Source of the DNA: Rugamonas rivuli | GTDB lineage: Bacteria; Pseudomonadota; Gammaproteobacteria; Burkholderiales; Burkholderiaceae_D | Assembly (NCBI RefSeq): GCF_009380165.1 | Contig: NZ_WHUF01000010.1 | Span: 62,001-126,000 of the forward strand | DNA length: 64,000 nucleotides | Direction of reading: 5' to 3' | Shown here: piece by piece, positions 7,359-16,737 of the stretch | Position numbering within the stretch: position 1 is the first letter of the stretch | How the letters are laid out: each line of letters opens with the position of its first letter | The notes under the pieces: model-generated | What the model was told of the DNA's origin: nothing | Database searches by the model: none | What the model saw: only the letters and a program-made list of their open reading frames with translations | Position numbers and translations under genes: made by a program

Positions 7359-10300
7359 TTACACGCTGTACGGGATGTAGCTGAAGCCGTTGCCGATGAT
7401 GTGGATCAGCGCCGCCTGGTTCTCCGGGCTTTCGCTGAAGTTGACCAGCACGTTGGCGCGCGCTATGCCGATCTGCAAGTCGTGCAGCCAGTAGGCGTAG
7501 CCCTCGGCGTCGGGCGCGCGGTGCAGCACGTTGCTGTACAGCTGGGTGACGAAGTCTTCATTGCTGAGGTTGGCGCCATAGCGCCGTCCGAACTCTTCGC
7601 TGCCGATGAAGAAGCCGGCCGTGGCCTGCAGGCTCAGGCCCTTGTCCATATTGGCGATCCAGTAGCCCAGGCCGGATTCGTCCGGCGCGCGGTCGAAGGC
7701 GGCCTGGTACAAGCGGTAGGCCTTGCCGCCGACGCCGTCGACATCGAGCGCGATGGTCTTGTCGTCGAACAGCAGGCGTTCGACGCCGTCGAGGATGCTG
7801 GTGCCGCCGCCGGTGAACCGTTGGCTGACCTCGGTGTGGCCGTCGTGCTGGACGATGTTGTACTCGATCCGCTGGCCGGCAAAGATCGCCGTGTCGGTGC
7901 CGGCGCCGCCGTGGATGGCCGCGCCGCTGGGCTGGCCGAGCAGGATGTCGTTGCCGTTGCTGCCGGTGTCGGCGGCGGCGACGGTGCTGAACGTGTAGTG
8001 CAGGCCCGCGAAGGAATTGCCGGCCATGTCGACGATGGCGCCGGACGAGATATCGAGCGTGTAGGTGGCGCCTGGCGCGAGGTGGTGCCAGCCATGCAGC
8101 CCGAGATGGGTGAGCGGGGCGTCGCCGGTCGTGGTCCAGTCCAGCGGGACGTTCTTGCCGTCGGCATCCGTGAGCGTGATCTTGTTGTTGGCGGAGACCA
8201 CGATCTTCTGGTTGAAGTCGATCAGGATGTTGTCGCTCAATCCCAGCGGCGAGCTGGCGCCCGCGACCGGCGCGGCCAGTTGCGGCGCGGGGTCCATCAG
8301 CGCGGTGGTCAGCGTGTAGTCGCCGGTGGCATGGGTGTCGGTGACGTTGGCTGCCACGGACAGGTAGTAGTCGCCGCTGCTGGCGGCCTTGTAGCCGAAC
8401 GCCGAGCCGAACGGCCCGCCGGTATGCGCCACCTGCGTGCCGTTGCTGTTGTACAGCGTAGCCCCGTAGCCGTATTTGGCATTCAGGCTGTTGTTGTGCA
8501 AATCGAAGGCATAGGACATGCCCTGCTGCAGCGTCACCTTGACCGTATCGACGTCTCCCGCATAGTTGAGCGTGCCCTTCATCGGGGCGCCGATCGTCAG
8601 GCTGCTGGCGTCCTGTACTTTGTCGGCCCGGTAGTCATCCTTGCCCAGCGACGTGGCCAGCAACTGATAGCTGGTGGGGCCGGCCTCGGGACGTTCGCTG
8701 ACGGCCAGATAGGCGTCGCCGCTTACCCGCGCGTAATACAGTTGATAGTTGGCAGAGGGGTCGTAGCTCAGGTAGATCGAAGTGCCGCCTGAGTAGGGTT
8801 GGCTGTCGGTGATCAGCAAGTCTGGCAGGCCCGGGCTTGATGCGCCATTTGCAGACGCGATCTGGAAGCCATAGTATTGGCCTGCCTGCACGGCGACCTT
8901 GTAGACGTCCTTGTCGCTGGAAACTTCCAGCCTGCCGTTGGTGGCGCCGAAGTTGATCCGGGTGGCGCTGGCCGGATCGTTGCCGGCGTCGTCGCCGGCA
9001 CCCAGTGCCGCGTTCAGTACATAGTTGCCGGTCTGCTGGCCGGCGACCATCTCGACATAATAAGTGCCGGTAGCGGCCGCCCGATACGACAGCTGCGGCC
9101 CCTGGGATTCGGTGTTGCTGCTGACGCCGGCCAGCACATGACCTTGCCCATCGACGAGATTCATAACGGTGGAAAAATTCCCGCTCAGCAGTCTGGCGCC
9201 GGTGCCATTCTTGAGCGACAGTTCATAGGTGGCGCCGGCCGTCATGTCGATCGCGAACCAGTCGCGGTCGGCGCTGCGCTCCAGCGTGCCGGTCGCGCTG
9301 CCGCCGACGGCGAGCGTGCCGGCGGCGCCGGCGCTGGCGCCGAAATCGTCCGCCGGCGCGGTGGCGGTCAACTTGTAGTGGCTGCCGTTGACGCCGGTGA
9401 TGGCGACGTAGTAGTCGCCGCTGGCCGCCGGCGTGAAGTTGGTGTCGGGGTACAGGTAATTCGACGTGGCGATCGCCTTGCCATCCTTGTCCGTGACCGT
9501 CAGCGACTGCGAGCTCATCGGGGTGTCCGGGGTCAAGGTCAGCACATACGTGGTGCCGCCCTGCAGCGCGAGCTTGACGACGTCGACATCGCGTTCGAAG
9601 TTGATGGCGCCCTCGATGGTGGCGCCCACGCTCATCGGCGAGGCCGAGGCGGCATTGCCGCCGTAGTCGTCCGGTATAGGGTTCGATGCCTTGAGGGTAT
9701 AAGGATCGTGGCCGGCGTGGCGGTATTCGAACACCGAGACGACGATGGAATAGGTGCCGCTGGTGGCCGCGGTGAAGGTCGTGGGGAGCAGGTTGGAGCC
9801 GTCGGAGCGAGGCGTGGCTTCCGCGACCTGCTTGCCTTGCTCATCCAGGATCTGGAACTGGAGGATGTCTTTGTCGCGCTGGTCGCCGGTGAGATTGATC
9901 GTATAAATCTGGCCGGCTTGCACCTGCATATGAAAGCGGTCTGCATCGAAGCCGTAGTCCAGGCGGCCAGTGATTTGGCTGCCTGCCACAAGCACGCCGG
10001 GGGTGCTGTCGTTGCCCGAATAGTCGTCCACGCGGTTAACCGCGCGCAGATTGTAGTCGCCCACAACGTTGCCGCCGACGGCGACAAAGTAGTCGCCGGC
10101 TGTGGTCAGCTCCAACGGCGCATAGGGATCGGCCAGCTCCTTGCCCTGGGCGTCGTAGACGGAGAAGAAGGTGGGGAGCAACAATCCGTTGGGGTAGGAG
10201 AAGGTGTAATGCTGGCCTGCTTCCGCATGAAATTTATACCAGTCGACATCGCCGGCGACATCGAAGCGGCCGGTCACGGTGGCCCCCGCCGCCAGCACGC

Positions 10301-10712
10301 CGGTGGTGTGGATATCGGCCGACAGCGCATCGGGCTGCTGGACCGCGGCCGAGATCTTGTAGTCGAGTTTTCCGTTCGGAAGAGTGGTGACAGCATATCC
10401 TTCCGCTGCAATGAAATAGTCGCCGCCGACGGCGGGCGTGTAGGCGATGGCGGGGCCGGCGTCGTTGCCACCCATGGCGGCAACGACGCTGACGTTGCCG
10501 TAGTACAGATTTAAATTGGCGTTCTTCAGTACATAGTCATTGCCGATGCCAAACATCGATGTCATGGCAAACACGTAGGAGGTTCCTGCCTCCAGGTGGA
10601 CTTTGAACCAGTCGCTGTCCCATTGGCTCTCGAAGCTGCCCTGCGTGGTGCCACCGACGGCGACCGTGCCGGTGGTGGAAGAATTGCTGCTGTAGTCGTC
10701 GGTATAGGGCAT
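7359..10712 (-). CDS. DUF4214 protein with tandem pre-peptidase-like repeats
   Basis: A 1117-residue acidic, Cys-free protein without a signal peptide. It begins MPYTDDYSSN and carries about seven tandem beta-sandwich repeats of 100-120 residues. Each opens with a D-D-Y/F-G-(N/D) element followed by motifs like VGATIEGAINFERDVDVVKL and GDYYVAI, as in bacterial pre-peptidase C-terminal (PPC) domains. Then come an Ig-like (SbsA-type) domain with TFST, a short RTX-like GNDILLG/GGAGTDT segment, and a C-terminal DUF4214 domain (about 1005-1085) ending SYIPYSV. This architecture is usual for proteins sent out by type I secretion and attached to the surface or exopolymer, but no secretion gene is nearby. 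Its last 250 or so codons are nearly identical to those of the paralogue at 14978-16618. Confidence 0.85.
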   Translation of the reverse strand: MPYTDDYSSNSSTTGTVAVGGTTQGSFESQWDSDWFKVHLEAGTSYVFAMTSMFGIGNDYVLKNANLNLYYGNVSVVAAMGGNDAGPAIAYTPAVGGDYFIAAEGYAVTTLPNGKLDYKISAAVQQPDALSADIHTTGVLAAGATVTGRFDVAGDVDWYKFHAEAGQHYTFSYPNGLLLPTFFSVYDAQGKELADPYAPLELTTAGDYFVAVGGNVVGDYNLRAVNRVDDYSGNDSTPGVLVAGSQITGRLDYGFDADRFHMQVQAGQIYTINLTGDQRDKDILQFQILDEQGKQVAEATPRSDGSNLLPTTFTAATSGTYSIVVSVFEYRHAGHDPYTLKASNPIPDDYGGNAASASPMSVGATIEGAINFERDVDVVKLALQGGTTYVLTLTPDTPMSSQSLTVTDKDGKAIATSNYLYPDTNFTPAASGDYYVAITGVNGSHYKLTATAPADDFGASAGAAGTLAVGGSATGTLERSADRDWFAIDMTAGATYELSLKNGTGARLLSGNFSTVMNLVDGQGHVLAGVSSNTESQGPQLSYRAAATGTYYVEMVAGQQTGNYVLNAALGAGDDAGNDPASATRINFGATNGRLEVSSDKDVYKVAVQAGQYYGFQIASANGASSPGLPDLLITDSQPYSGGTSIYLSYDPSANYQLYYARVSGDAYLAVSERPEAGPTSYQLLATSLGKDDYRADKVQDASSLTIGAPMKGTLNYAGDVDTVKVTLQQGMSYAFDLHNNSLNAKYGYGATLYNSNGTQVAHTGGPFGSAFGYKAASSGDYYLSVAANVTDTHATGDYTLTTALMDPAPQLAAPVAGASSPLGLSDNILIDFNQKIVVSANNKITLTDADGKNVPLDWTTTGDAPLTHLGLHGWHHLAPGATYTLDISSGAIVDMAGNSFAGLHYTFSTVAAADTGSNGNDILLGQPSGAAIHGGAGTDTAIFAGQRIEYNIVQHDGHTEVSQRFTGGGTSILDGVERLLFDDKTIALDVDGVGGKAYRLYQAAFDRAPDESGLGYWIANMDKGLSLQATAGFFIGSEEFGRRYGANLSNEDFVTQLYSNVLHRAPDAEGYAYWLHDLQIGIARANVLVNFSESPENQAALIHIIGNGFSYIPYSV

Positions 10713-10802
10713 GAGGTGGGGGCGGCGCGCAGGTGGGCTAAGTTTTGCATTTTAGCATTTTTGCCATTATGAAAACTCACCAATACCCACGCGCCGCCGG
10801 TT

Positions 10803-13800
10803 TCAATCCCCTGCGTGCGCCGCCTCTTCGACAAACACCGCGGTGCTGCGCGCGGCGATGCTGAACTTGCCGCCGGCGCTGCTGTAGCTGCCCAGGCGCG
10901 CGCCCTTGCCGCCGTCGGCGTTCAACAGCACCTTGTGCAGCGCCAGCTTGCGGCCGGCCAGCTCCGGCACGGCGATGGTGCGGGCCACCTTGTCGACATT
11001 GAACAGCACCACCACCGCGTTGTAGCGGGCGCCGTCGTAGCGGCGCGGATGCTGGCCGTCGATGCTCATGACGATCATCCCCGGCACCTGCTGCGGCCCG
11101 GTGTTATGGAAGCGCAGCCGCTCCGACACGTCCTGCGCCGTGCGCAGGCGGAACAGGCTGCTGTCCTGGCGGATCGCCAGCAAGTCGTTGACGGCGTTGC
11201 GCGCGCCGACGATGGCGGCGCTGTCCGGCTTGAGCAGCGGATTGGCCAGCAGCGGCGACATCAGCGGCCAGTTGTCCTGGTTGACGCCCGCCATCGGCAG
11301 GCCGACGCCGAAGTTGTTCGACTGGTAGCTGTAGTCGAGCTTGTTGAACCAGTCGCCGGCGTCGTAGCTGTCGCGGTCCATCGACTTCGAGCGCAGGATT
11401 TCCTGGCCCGCGTGCAGGAAGGGCACGCCCTGCGACAGGATGTTGATCGCCGCGCCCAGGTTCTGCACCTTCACGCGGTCGGCCATGCTGGTGCCGAGCG
11501 GCAGCTTGTAGGCGTTGAGGTCGTACAGCGTCTGGTTGTCGTGCGCTTCGACGTAGTTGATGGTCTCGGCCGGGCTGGCGGCAAAGCCCGCCTGTTGGCC
11601 GAAGTAGTCGATCTGCGCGTTGCTGCGCAGGGCGCCGCTGCGGTCGACAAAGCTGTAGTCGCGCAGCGTGCCGGACAAGGCCACCTTGACCAGGTCGCCC
11701 AGGCGCAGCAAGTCGTCCCTGGTTTGCGTCGATTGCGCGTTCGGATCGGTGTAGACGCCGTTGATGTAGCCTTGCTGGCTGATCAGGCTGGAACCGCTGT
11801 CGCAGCAGCCGCCGCCGCGCACGCTGTCGCGGATGCGGTCGTTGAACGAGCCGATGCCGCTGCCGTACATATTGGCCTGCCGCGCCTGCACGAAGCGGGC
11901 GTCGTTGCCGACGGCGCCGAAGTTCCAGGCTTCGCCGTACAGGTAGATGTCGCGTCCGGCCGCGCCGTTGACGGCGGTCTGCAATTGCTTCATCACCGCC
12001 AGCGGCGTGAAGCCCATGATGTCGAAGCGGAAGCTGTCGACCTTGTAGTCGCGCGCCCAGGTGCTGACGGAATCGATCATCAGCTTGGCCATCATGGCGT
12101 TCTCGGACGCGGTGTCGGCGCAGCAGCTGTCGTTGGTGATGCCGCCGCCGGCGTTGAGGCGGTAGTAGTAGGCGGGCACGATCTTGTCGAGCACCGACAG
12201 CGGGCCCTGCTGCGAAGCGCTGGTGTGGTTGTAGACCACGTCCATCGTCACCCGCAGGCCTTGCTTGTGCAAGCCCTGCACCATGGCGCGGAACTCGCGC
12301 ACGCGCACCGCGCCATCGTTGGCGTCGGTGGAATAGCTGCCTTCCGGCGCCGTGTAGTGGACCGGATCGTAGCCCCAGTTGAAGCAGTCGCCGCCGCGCG
12401 TGGCCTCGACGGCAGCCTGCTGCGCGCTGGAATCGGCGGCGGCGTTGGGAATGGTAGGCGTGGTGCAGCCGGCTTCGTTGACGCTGGCGTAGTCGAACGA
12501 CGGCAGCAGGTGGATGTGGGTCAGGCCGGATTGCTGCATCAGGCGCAGGTGGCGCATGCCGTTGCTGTCCTGGTCGGTGAAGGCCAGGTATTTGCCGCGG
12601 TGCGCGGCCGGCACCGTGGCGTCGCCGGCGCTGAAGTCGCGGATGTGCAGCTCGTACAGCGCGATGTCGGTCGGGCTGTCCAGGCGCGGCAGCGGATGGT
12701 GGTCCCAGCCGTCCGGCTTGAGCGCGGCGCTGTCGAGGTTGGCGACGAAGCTGCGCTGGCTGTTGGCGTTCAGGCTGAACGAGTAGGGATCGGTCACGCT
12801 GTTGTCGACCAGCGTGTTGCCGGCCCAGCGCGACAGCACCTGCACCTTGTAGGTGTAGTAGTAGCGGTTGACCCAGCCGGCGTCCGGCGCGGTGTAGCTC
12901 CACACGCCGCTGGCGGCGTCGCGGCTCATCGCGCGCGTCAGCGTGCTGGCGCTGCTGGCGTCCGGATAGAGCTGGAGGCTGACCGACTTGGCGGTCGGCG
13001 CCCATACGCGGAAGGTCGGCACGCCGTTGCGGTCGTAGCTCAGGCCCAGCGTGGCGCTGGCGGCGGCCGGGGCGAACACGCTGTCGAGCATGCCGCTCAT
13101 CTGCAGCGAGGTCACTTGCAGCAGCTTGCCGTTGGCGTCGAAGCGGGCGACGGCGAACTGGCCGCTGGCCTTGGCGGCGATGCCTGCCGCGTCGGCATCG
13201 CTCATGGTCAGCGCGGTGGCGCCGGCCAGGTGCGGGTATTTTTGCTGCAGCGGCGCCGGCAGCGCGCCGGTGTTCAGCGCGATGCTGCCGTCGGCGCCGG
13301 TGACGCCGGCCGCGCTGGAGCCCAGGCCGCCGTTGGCCGCGTAGTACAGGCGGTAGCTGCCGTCGGCGGACGCGCCCGGCCAGGCCAGCGTGGCGGCCGT
13401 CAGCCAGTGCGCGCTGGCGTTGTTGAGGTTGCCGTAGCTGATGGCGGGCGGCGCGCTGTAGACGGTGCAGTCGCCTTCCAGCATCCAGACTTCCTGGCCG
13501 TTGGCGGCGATGTCGGGCGCGAAGTTGGCCGACTGGTCGTTGCCGCAGTTCTTGTTGCCGCTGCCGTCAGTGACCAGGAACCAGATCGCCGATTTGGCGG
13601 TGTTGACGGGGATGTCGACGTAGCCGCCGAAATCGTCGCTCTGGGTCATCATGAAGCGGCCGCTGATCCAGCCCGGGCTGGGGTTGACCGGGCCGTCCCA
13701 CGAGTACACGCCCCACTGGCTGGCGTCGCCGGCGGCGCGGTGGAAGTGCATGCGGATGTTGGCCGGGGCGGGCGGCGCCGCCGCCAGTCCCGATACCATC

Positions 13801-13931
13801 TTGCCGCCCAATAGTTTGTTGCCCGGGGCGGTGGCGCCGCCGTCGCTGCCGCCGCAGGCGGCCAGCAGGGCGAGCATGCCCATGGCCGTGACGGTTTTCA
13901 AATGAGAAACTAAACTACAGTGAAGTTTCAT
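10803..13931 (-). CDS. pulA: pullulanase-type alpha-1,6-glucosidase, lipoprotein (GH13)
   Basis: A 1042-residue enzyme expected to cleave alpha-1,6 branches in pullulan, glycogen or starch at the cell surface. The chosen ATG (MKLHCSLVSH) has a GGAGA ribosome site and gives a lipoprotein signal with lipobox LLAAC-G. After a starch-binding/insert region come a CBM48-like domain and the GH13 barrel. The four GH13 motifs are intact: DVVYNH (about 563), DSFRFDIMG with the nucleophile Asp (about 630), YGEAWNF with the acid Glu (about 664) and VEAHDNQ (about 793). ELHIRDFS and FNWGYDPVHY are pullulanase hallmarks. The C-terminus matches the DUF3372 all-beta domain. It is divergent from the betaine-type binding protein and lies between two DUF4214 paralogues. 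Confidence 0.94.
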   Translation of the reverse strand: MKLHCSLVSHLKTVTAMGMLALLAACGGSDGGATAPGNKLLGGKMVSGLAAAPPAPANIRMHFHRAAGDASQWGVYSWDGPVNPSPGWISGRFMMTQSDDFGGYVDIPVNTAKSAIWFLVTDGSGNKNCGNDQSANFAPDIAANGQEVWMLEGDCTVYSAPPAISYGNLNNASAHWLTAATLAWPGASADGSYRLYYAANGGLGSSAAGVTGADGSIALNTGALPAPLQQKYPHLAGATALTMSDADAAGIAAKASGQFAVARFDANGKLLQVTSLQMSGMLDSVFAPAAASATLGLSYDRNGVPTFRVWAPTAKSVSLQLYPDASSASTLTRAMSRDAASGVWSYTAPDAGWVNRYYYTYKVQVLSRWAGNTLVDNSVTDPYSFSLNANSQRSFVANLDSAALKPDGWDHHPLPRLDSPTDIALYELHIRDFSAGDATVPAAHRGKYLAFTDQDSNGMRHLRLMQQSGLTHIHLLPSFDYASVNEAGCTTPTIPNAAADSSAQQAAVEATRGGDCFNWGYDPVHYTAPEGSYSTDANDGAVRVREFRAMVQGLHKQGLRVTMDVVYNHTSASQQGPLSVLDKIVPAYYYRLNAGGGITNDSCCADTASENAMMAKLMIDSVSTWARDYKVDSFRFDIMGFTPLAVMKQLQTAVNGAAGRDIYLYGEAWNFGAVGNDARFVQARQANMYGSGIGSFNDRIRDSVRGGGCCDSGSSLISQQGYINGVYTDPNAQSTQTRDDLLRLGDLVKVALSGTLRDYSFVDRSGALRSNAQIDYFGQQAGFAASPAETINYVEAHDNQTLYDLNAYKLPLGTSMADRVKVQNLGAAINILSQGVPFLHAGQEILRSKSMDRDSYDAGDWFNKLDYSYQSNNFGVGLPMAGVNQDNWPLMSPLLANPLLKPDSAAIVGARNAVNDLLAIRQDSSLFRLRTAQDVSERLRFHNTGPQQVPGMIVMSIDGQHPRRYDGARYNAVVVLFNVDKVARTIAVPELAGRKLALHKVLLNADGGKGARLGSYSSAGGKFSIAARSTAVFVEEAAHAGD

Positions 13932-13953
13932 GCTGTCTCCGTATTTTATGACT

Positions 13954-13972
13954 CCAGTCATCTGAGGACTGG
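13954..13972. promoter_or_regulatory. inverted repeat in the pulA 5' leader
   Basis: CCAGTC and GACTGG arms around a 7-nt loop form a stem 22 bp upstream of the pulA start and just before its ribosome site. It could be an operator or an mRNA hairpin. The surrounding 224-bp divergent interval is AT-rich and must hold both promoters. Confidence 0.4.
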
Positions 13973-14155
13973 ATGGGTCTGTAATATTACTACTTAAAAA
14001 ATATGGAAATGATAAATATTTCAATCGAGTGTTGCGGGCTGTGGACAGGCGCATTTTCTGCTTCTGTTTGAAAGTATTTCTTGGCTTTCCCCGTTTTTGG
14101 ATAGCCGCGGCCGGCCTACCATGCTCACGGTAGAAAATTTCAAAAGGCAAATCGA

Positions 14156-14932
14156 ATGAAGCAGGTAATCAGGCTCGGCCACATCGACCTCAGTTTTCAC
14201 GCCGCCAGCGCGGCCGTGGTCCAGCGCATCCTTGAGCGGCATGGCTATGCGGTGCAAAGCTCGGCCTCGCCGCATGAAGAGATGTTCCGCCGCTACGGCG
14301 CCGGCGAGGTCGACATGCTGGCCTCGGCATGGCTGTCGGCCAGCCATGGCGCTTATCTGGCGCCGTATCTGGCGCGGACGCGCAAGCTCGGCGTTTTGTA
14401 CGAACCGTATTGCATCTGGGGCGTGCCCGATTATGTGCCCGAGGAAGTCGTGGCCTCGGTGGCCGATCTGGCCGCGCCGGCGGTCGCCGCGCGCATGGAC
14501 AAGCTTTTGCAGGGCATCAATCCCGGCGCGGGCATCAGCCGTTTTTCGCGCCAGATGATGTCGGCGTACGGCCTGGAGCAGCTGGGCTACCGCTTTGAAA
14601 ACGGCAGCGAAGACGATTGCTTCCGCCGTTATGAAGAGGCCGTGCGCCGCGGCATATGGCTGGTCGTGCCGCTGTGGCACCCGCAGTTCCTGCACCACGG
14701 CCTGCGCATCCGCGCGCTGGCGGAGCCGCAGGGCTTGCTCGGCGGCCGCGACGAGGCCACCCTGATTGCGCACGAAGCATGCGCCGCCGCCATGGCGCCC
14801 GAGCTGTTGGCGCAACTGAATGAGCTGAACCTGGGTAACAGCGCGATCAGCGAACTGGATCACATGATTTGCCGTCAGCGCTTGTCGCCGTTGTCCGCAG
14901 CGGATGTCTGGCTGGCGCAACGGGGAAAATAA
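14156..14932 (+). CDS. glycine-betaine-type (OpuAC) binding protein lacking a signal peptide
   Basis: A 258-residue protein resembling the substrate-binding component of glycine betaine/proline ABC transporters. Visible features include the opening IRLGHIDLSFHAASAAVVQR, the segment GEVDMLASAWLSASHGAYL where ligand-cage aromatics are expected, VPDYVPEEVVASVADL, INPGAGI and PLWHPQFLHH. There is no signal peptide or lipobox: the domain starts within the first residues, and no permease or ATPase gene is adjacent. It may be a stand-alone cytosolic sensor or binding domain, or the true N-terminus may be elsewhere; I see no in-frame signal sequence upstream. It is divergent from pulA. Confidence 0.8.
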   Translation: MKQVIRLGHIDLSFHAASAAVVQRILERHGYAVQSSASPHEEMFRRYGAGEVDMLASAWLSASHGAYLAPYLARTRKLGVLYEPYCIWGVPDYVPEEVVASVADLAAPAVAARMDKLLQGINPGAGISRFSRQMMSAYGLEQLGYRFENGSEDDCFRRYEEAVRRGIWLVVPLWHPQFLHHGLRIRALAEPQGLLGGRDEATLIAHEACAAAMAPELLAQLNELNLGNSAISELDHMICRQRLSPLSAADVWLAQRGK

Positions 14933-14951
14933 AACGCCGCCCGGAGGCGGT
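14931..14951 (-). terminator. terminator after the second DUF4214 gene
   Basis: Read leftward, a 6-bp stem (ACCGCC / GGCGGC) with a TCCG loop is followed by TTTTATTTT. It overlaps the stop region of the convergent binding-protein gene. Confidence 0.6.
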
Positions 14952-14977
14952 GTCGTGCGTGGCGGGCCGGGCTGGCG

Positions 14978-16618
14978 TTACACGCTGTATGGAAGGTAGC
15001 TGAAGCCGTTGCCGATGACCTGGACCAGCGCCGCCTGGTTCTCCGGGCTTTCGCTGAAGTTGGCCAGCACGTTGGCGCGCGGCACGCCGATCTGCAGGTC
15101 GTGCAGCCAGTAGGCATGGCCGCCGGCGTCGGGCGCGCGGTGCAGCACGTTGTTGTACAGCTGGGTCACGAAGTCCGCGTCGCTGAGGTTGGCGCCGTAG
15201 CGCCGGCCGAACTCTTCGCTGCCGATGAAGAAGCCGGCGGTCGCCTGCAGGCTCAGGCCCTTGTCCATGTTGGCGATCCAGTAGCCGAGGCCGGACTCGT
15301 CCGGCGCGCGGTTGAAGGCGGCCTGGTACAGCCGGTAAGCCTTGCCGCCGACGCCGTCGATATCGAGCGCGACAGTCTTGTCGTCGAACAGCAGGCGTTC
15401 GACGCCGTCGAGGATGTCGGTGCCGCCGCTGCCGTTGACCGGTTTGATCTCGGCGTGGCCGTTGCGCTGGAGGATGTCGTAGTTGCCGGCGTTGCCGGCG
15501 TAGATGACGGTGTCGGTGCCGGCGCGGCCGTGGATGGCGGCGCCGTTTTCCTTGCCGATCAGGATGTCGTTGCCGGCGGTGCCGGTGGCCGCCGCGGCCA
15601 CGGTGGTGAAGGTGTAGTGCAGGCCGGCGTAGCCGGTGCCGTTCAGGTTGCTGATGGCGTCGGCGGCGATGTCCAGCGTGTAGCGCGTGCCTGGCGCGAG
15701 GTGGACCAGGGGATCGATCGTCAGGTGGGAGCCGCTCACGCTCAGGATTTCCGCCAGCGGGATCTCGTTGCCGGCGGCGTCGGTGAGCGTGATGCCGCTG
15801 CCGTCGGGCGCCAGGATCTTCTGGTCGAAGTCCAGCGACAGCGCGTCGGTGAGGCCGAGCCGCGCCACGCCGCCGGCAACCGGTCCCGCCAGTAGTGGCG
15901 CGGCGTCCTGCGCGCTGGTGCTGACGATGTAGCTGCCGGTGGCGGCGGCGTCCACCTGGTCGGCCTTGATCGACAGGAAGTAGTCGCCGGTGCCGGCGGC
16001 CTTGTAGCTGAAGCTGTTGTCGTAGCTGGCGACGTATTTGCCCTTGGCGTCGTACAGCTCGAACACATAGGTGTACTGCGGATTGAGTCCGCCGATGTCG
16101 CCTGCTTGCAGGTCGAACTGGTAGGTCGTGCCTTGCTTGAGCGCGACCTTGATCAGGTCGACGTCGCCGGCGTAGCTGAGCGCTCCCTTGGCCTGGCCGC
16201 CGATGGCCACGCTGCCGGCGGATTTCTGGTCGTTGCCGTAGTCGTCGGCACCCAGCGAGACGGCCGACAGCGTGTAGCCGACCGGCTGATAGTTGCGGTC
16301 TTCGCTGACGTTCAGGTAGACATCGCCGGTGGACGTGGCCGTGTACAGCTTGTAGCCGTCGACGGATCCCGGCGAGAGCAGGCCCAGCGGCTTGGACTGC
16401 GCATCGGTGACGGCCAGGCTGGGCCATTGCGACGGCAAGCCATCGTGTTGCAGCTGGAACGCATAGACCTGGCCCGCAATCACGGAAACCTTGTACACAT
16501 CGATGTCGGTTGCCACCTCCAGCTTGCCGTTGGCGCTGGCGCCGATGGCCAGTTGCGTGGCGCTGTCGGGCTGGTTGCCGACATCGTCGTCGATGGAGGT
16601 GTCGTGAAGGATGATCAT
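14978..16618 (-). CDS. DUF4214 protein, shorter paralogue
   Basis: A 546-residue paralogue of the protein at 7359-10712. It begins MIILHDTSIDDDVGN with no signal peptide and has two PPC-like repeats (about 12-235), an Ig-like domain (about 240-345, ending YTFTTVA), an RTX-like GNDILIG/GRAGTDTVIYAG segment, and the DUF4214 module (about 435-515) ending SYLPYSV. The stretch AYRLYQAAFNRAPDESGLGY and the following FIGSEEFGRRYG are shared almost exactly with the longer paralogue, while the N-terminal repeats differ in number. Likely a secreted or surface protein by family analogy; its partner and ligand are unknown. A rho-independent terminator follows. Confidence 0.85.
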   Translation of the reverse strand: MIILHDTSIDDDVGNQPDSATQLAIGASANGKLEVATDIDVYKVSVIAGQVYAFQLQHDGLPSQWPSLAVTDAQSKPLGLLSPGSVDGYKLYTATSTGDVYLNVSEDRNYQPVGYTLSAVSLGADDYGNDQKSAGSVAIGGQAKGALSYAGDVDLIKVALKQGTTYQFDLQAGDIGGLNPQYTYVFELYDAKGKYVASYDNSFSYKAAGTGDYFLSIKADQVDAAATGSYIVSTSAQDAAPLLAGPVAGGVARLGLTDALSLDFDQKILAPDGSGITLTDAAGNEIPLAEILSVSGSHLTIDPLVHLAPGTRYTLDIAADAISNLNGTGYAGLHYTFTTVAAAATGTAGNDILIGKENGAAIHGRAGTDTVIYAGNAGNYDILQRNGHAEIKPVNGSGGTDILDGVERLLFDDKTVALDIDGVGGKAYRLYQAAFNRAPDESGLGYWIANMDKGLSLQATAGFFIGSEEFGRRYGANLSDADFVTQLYNNVLHRAPDAGGHAYWLHDLQIGVPRANVLANFSESPENQAALVQVIGNGFSYLPYSV

Positions 16619-16692
16619 CGGTGTCTGCCGTGTATGTTATCGAAAGGCAATATTATCATTACAGTAATCCATGTGGGGCAACTAAATGACAT

Positions 16693-16716
16693 AAAAAAAG
16701 CCGCCACGAGGGCGGC
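16693..16716 (-). terminator. terminator of the halogenase operon
   Basis: Leftward reading gives GCCGCC, a 5-nt loop, GGCGGC and seven Ts, 22 bp after the last gene of the operon. Confidence 0.85.
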
Positions 16717-16737
16717 ATGTCGGGGGTGGCGGAAAAA

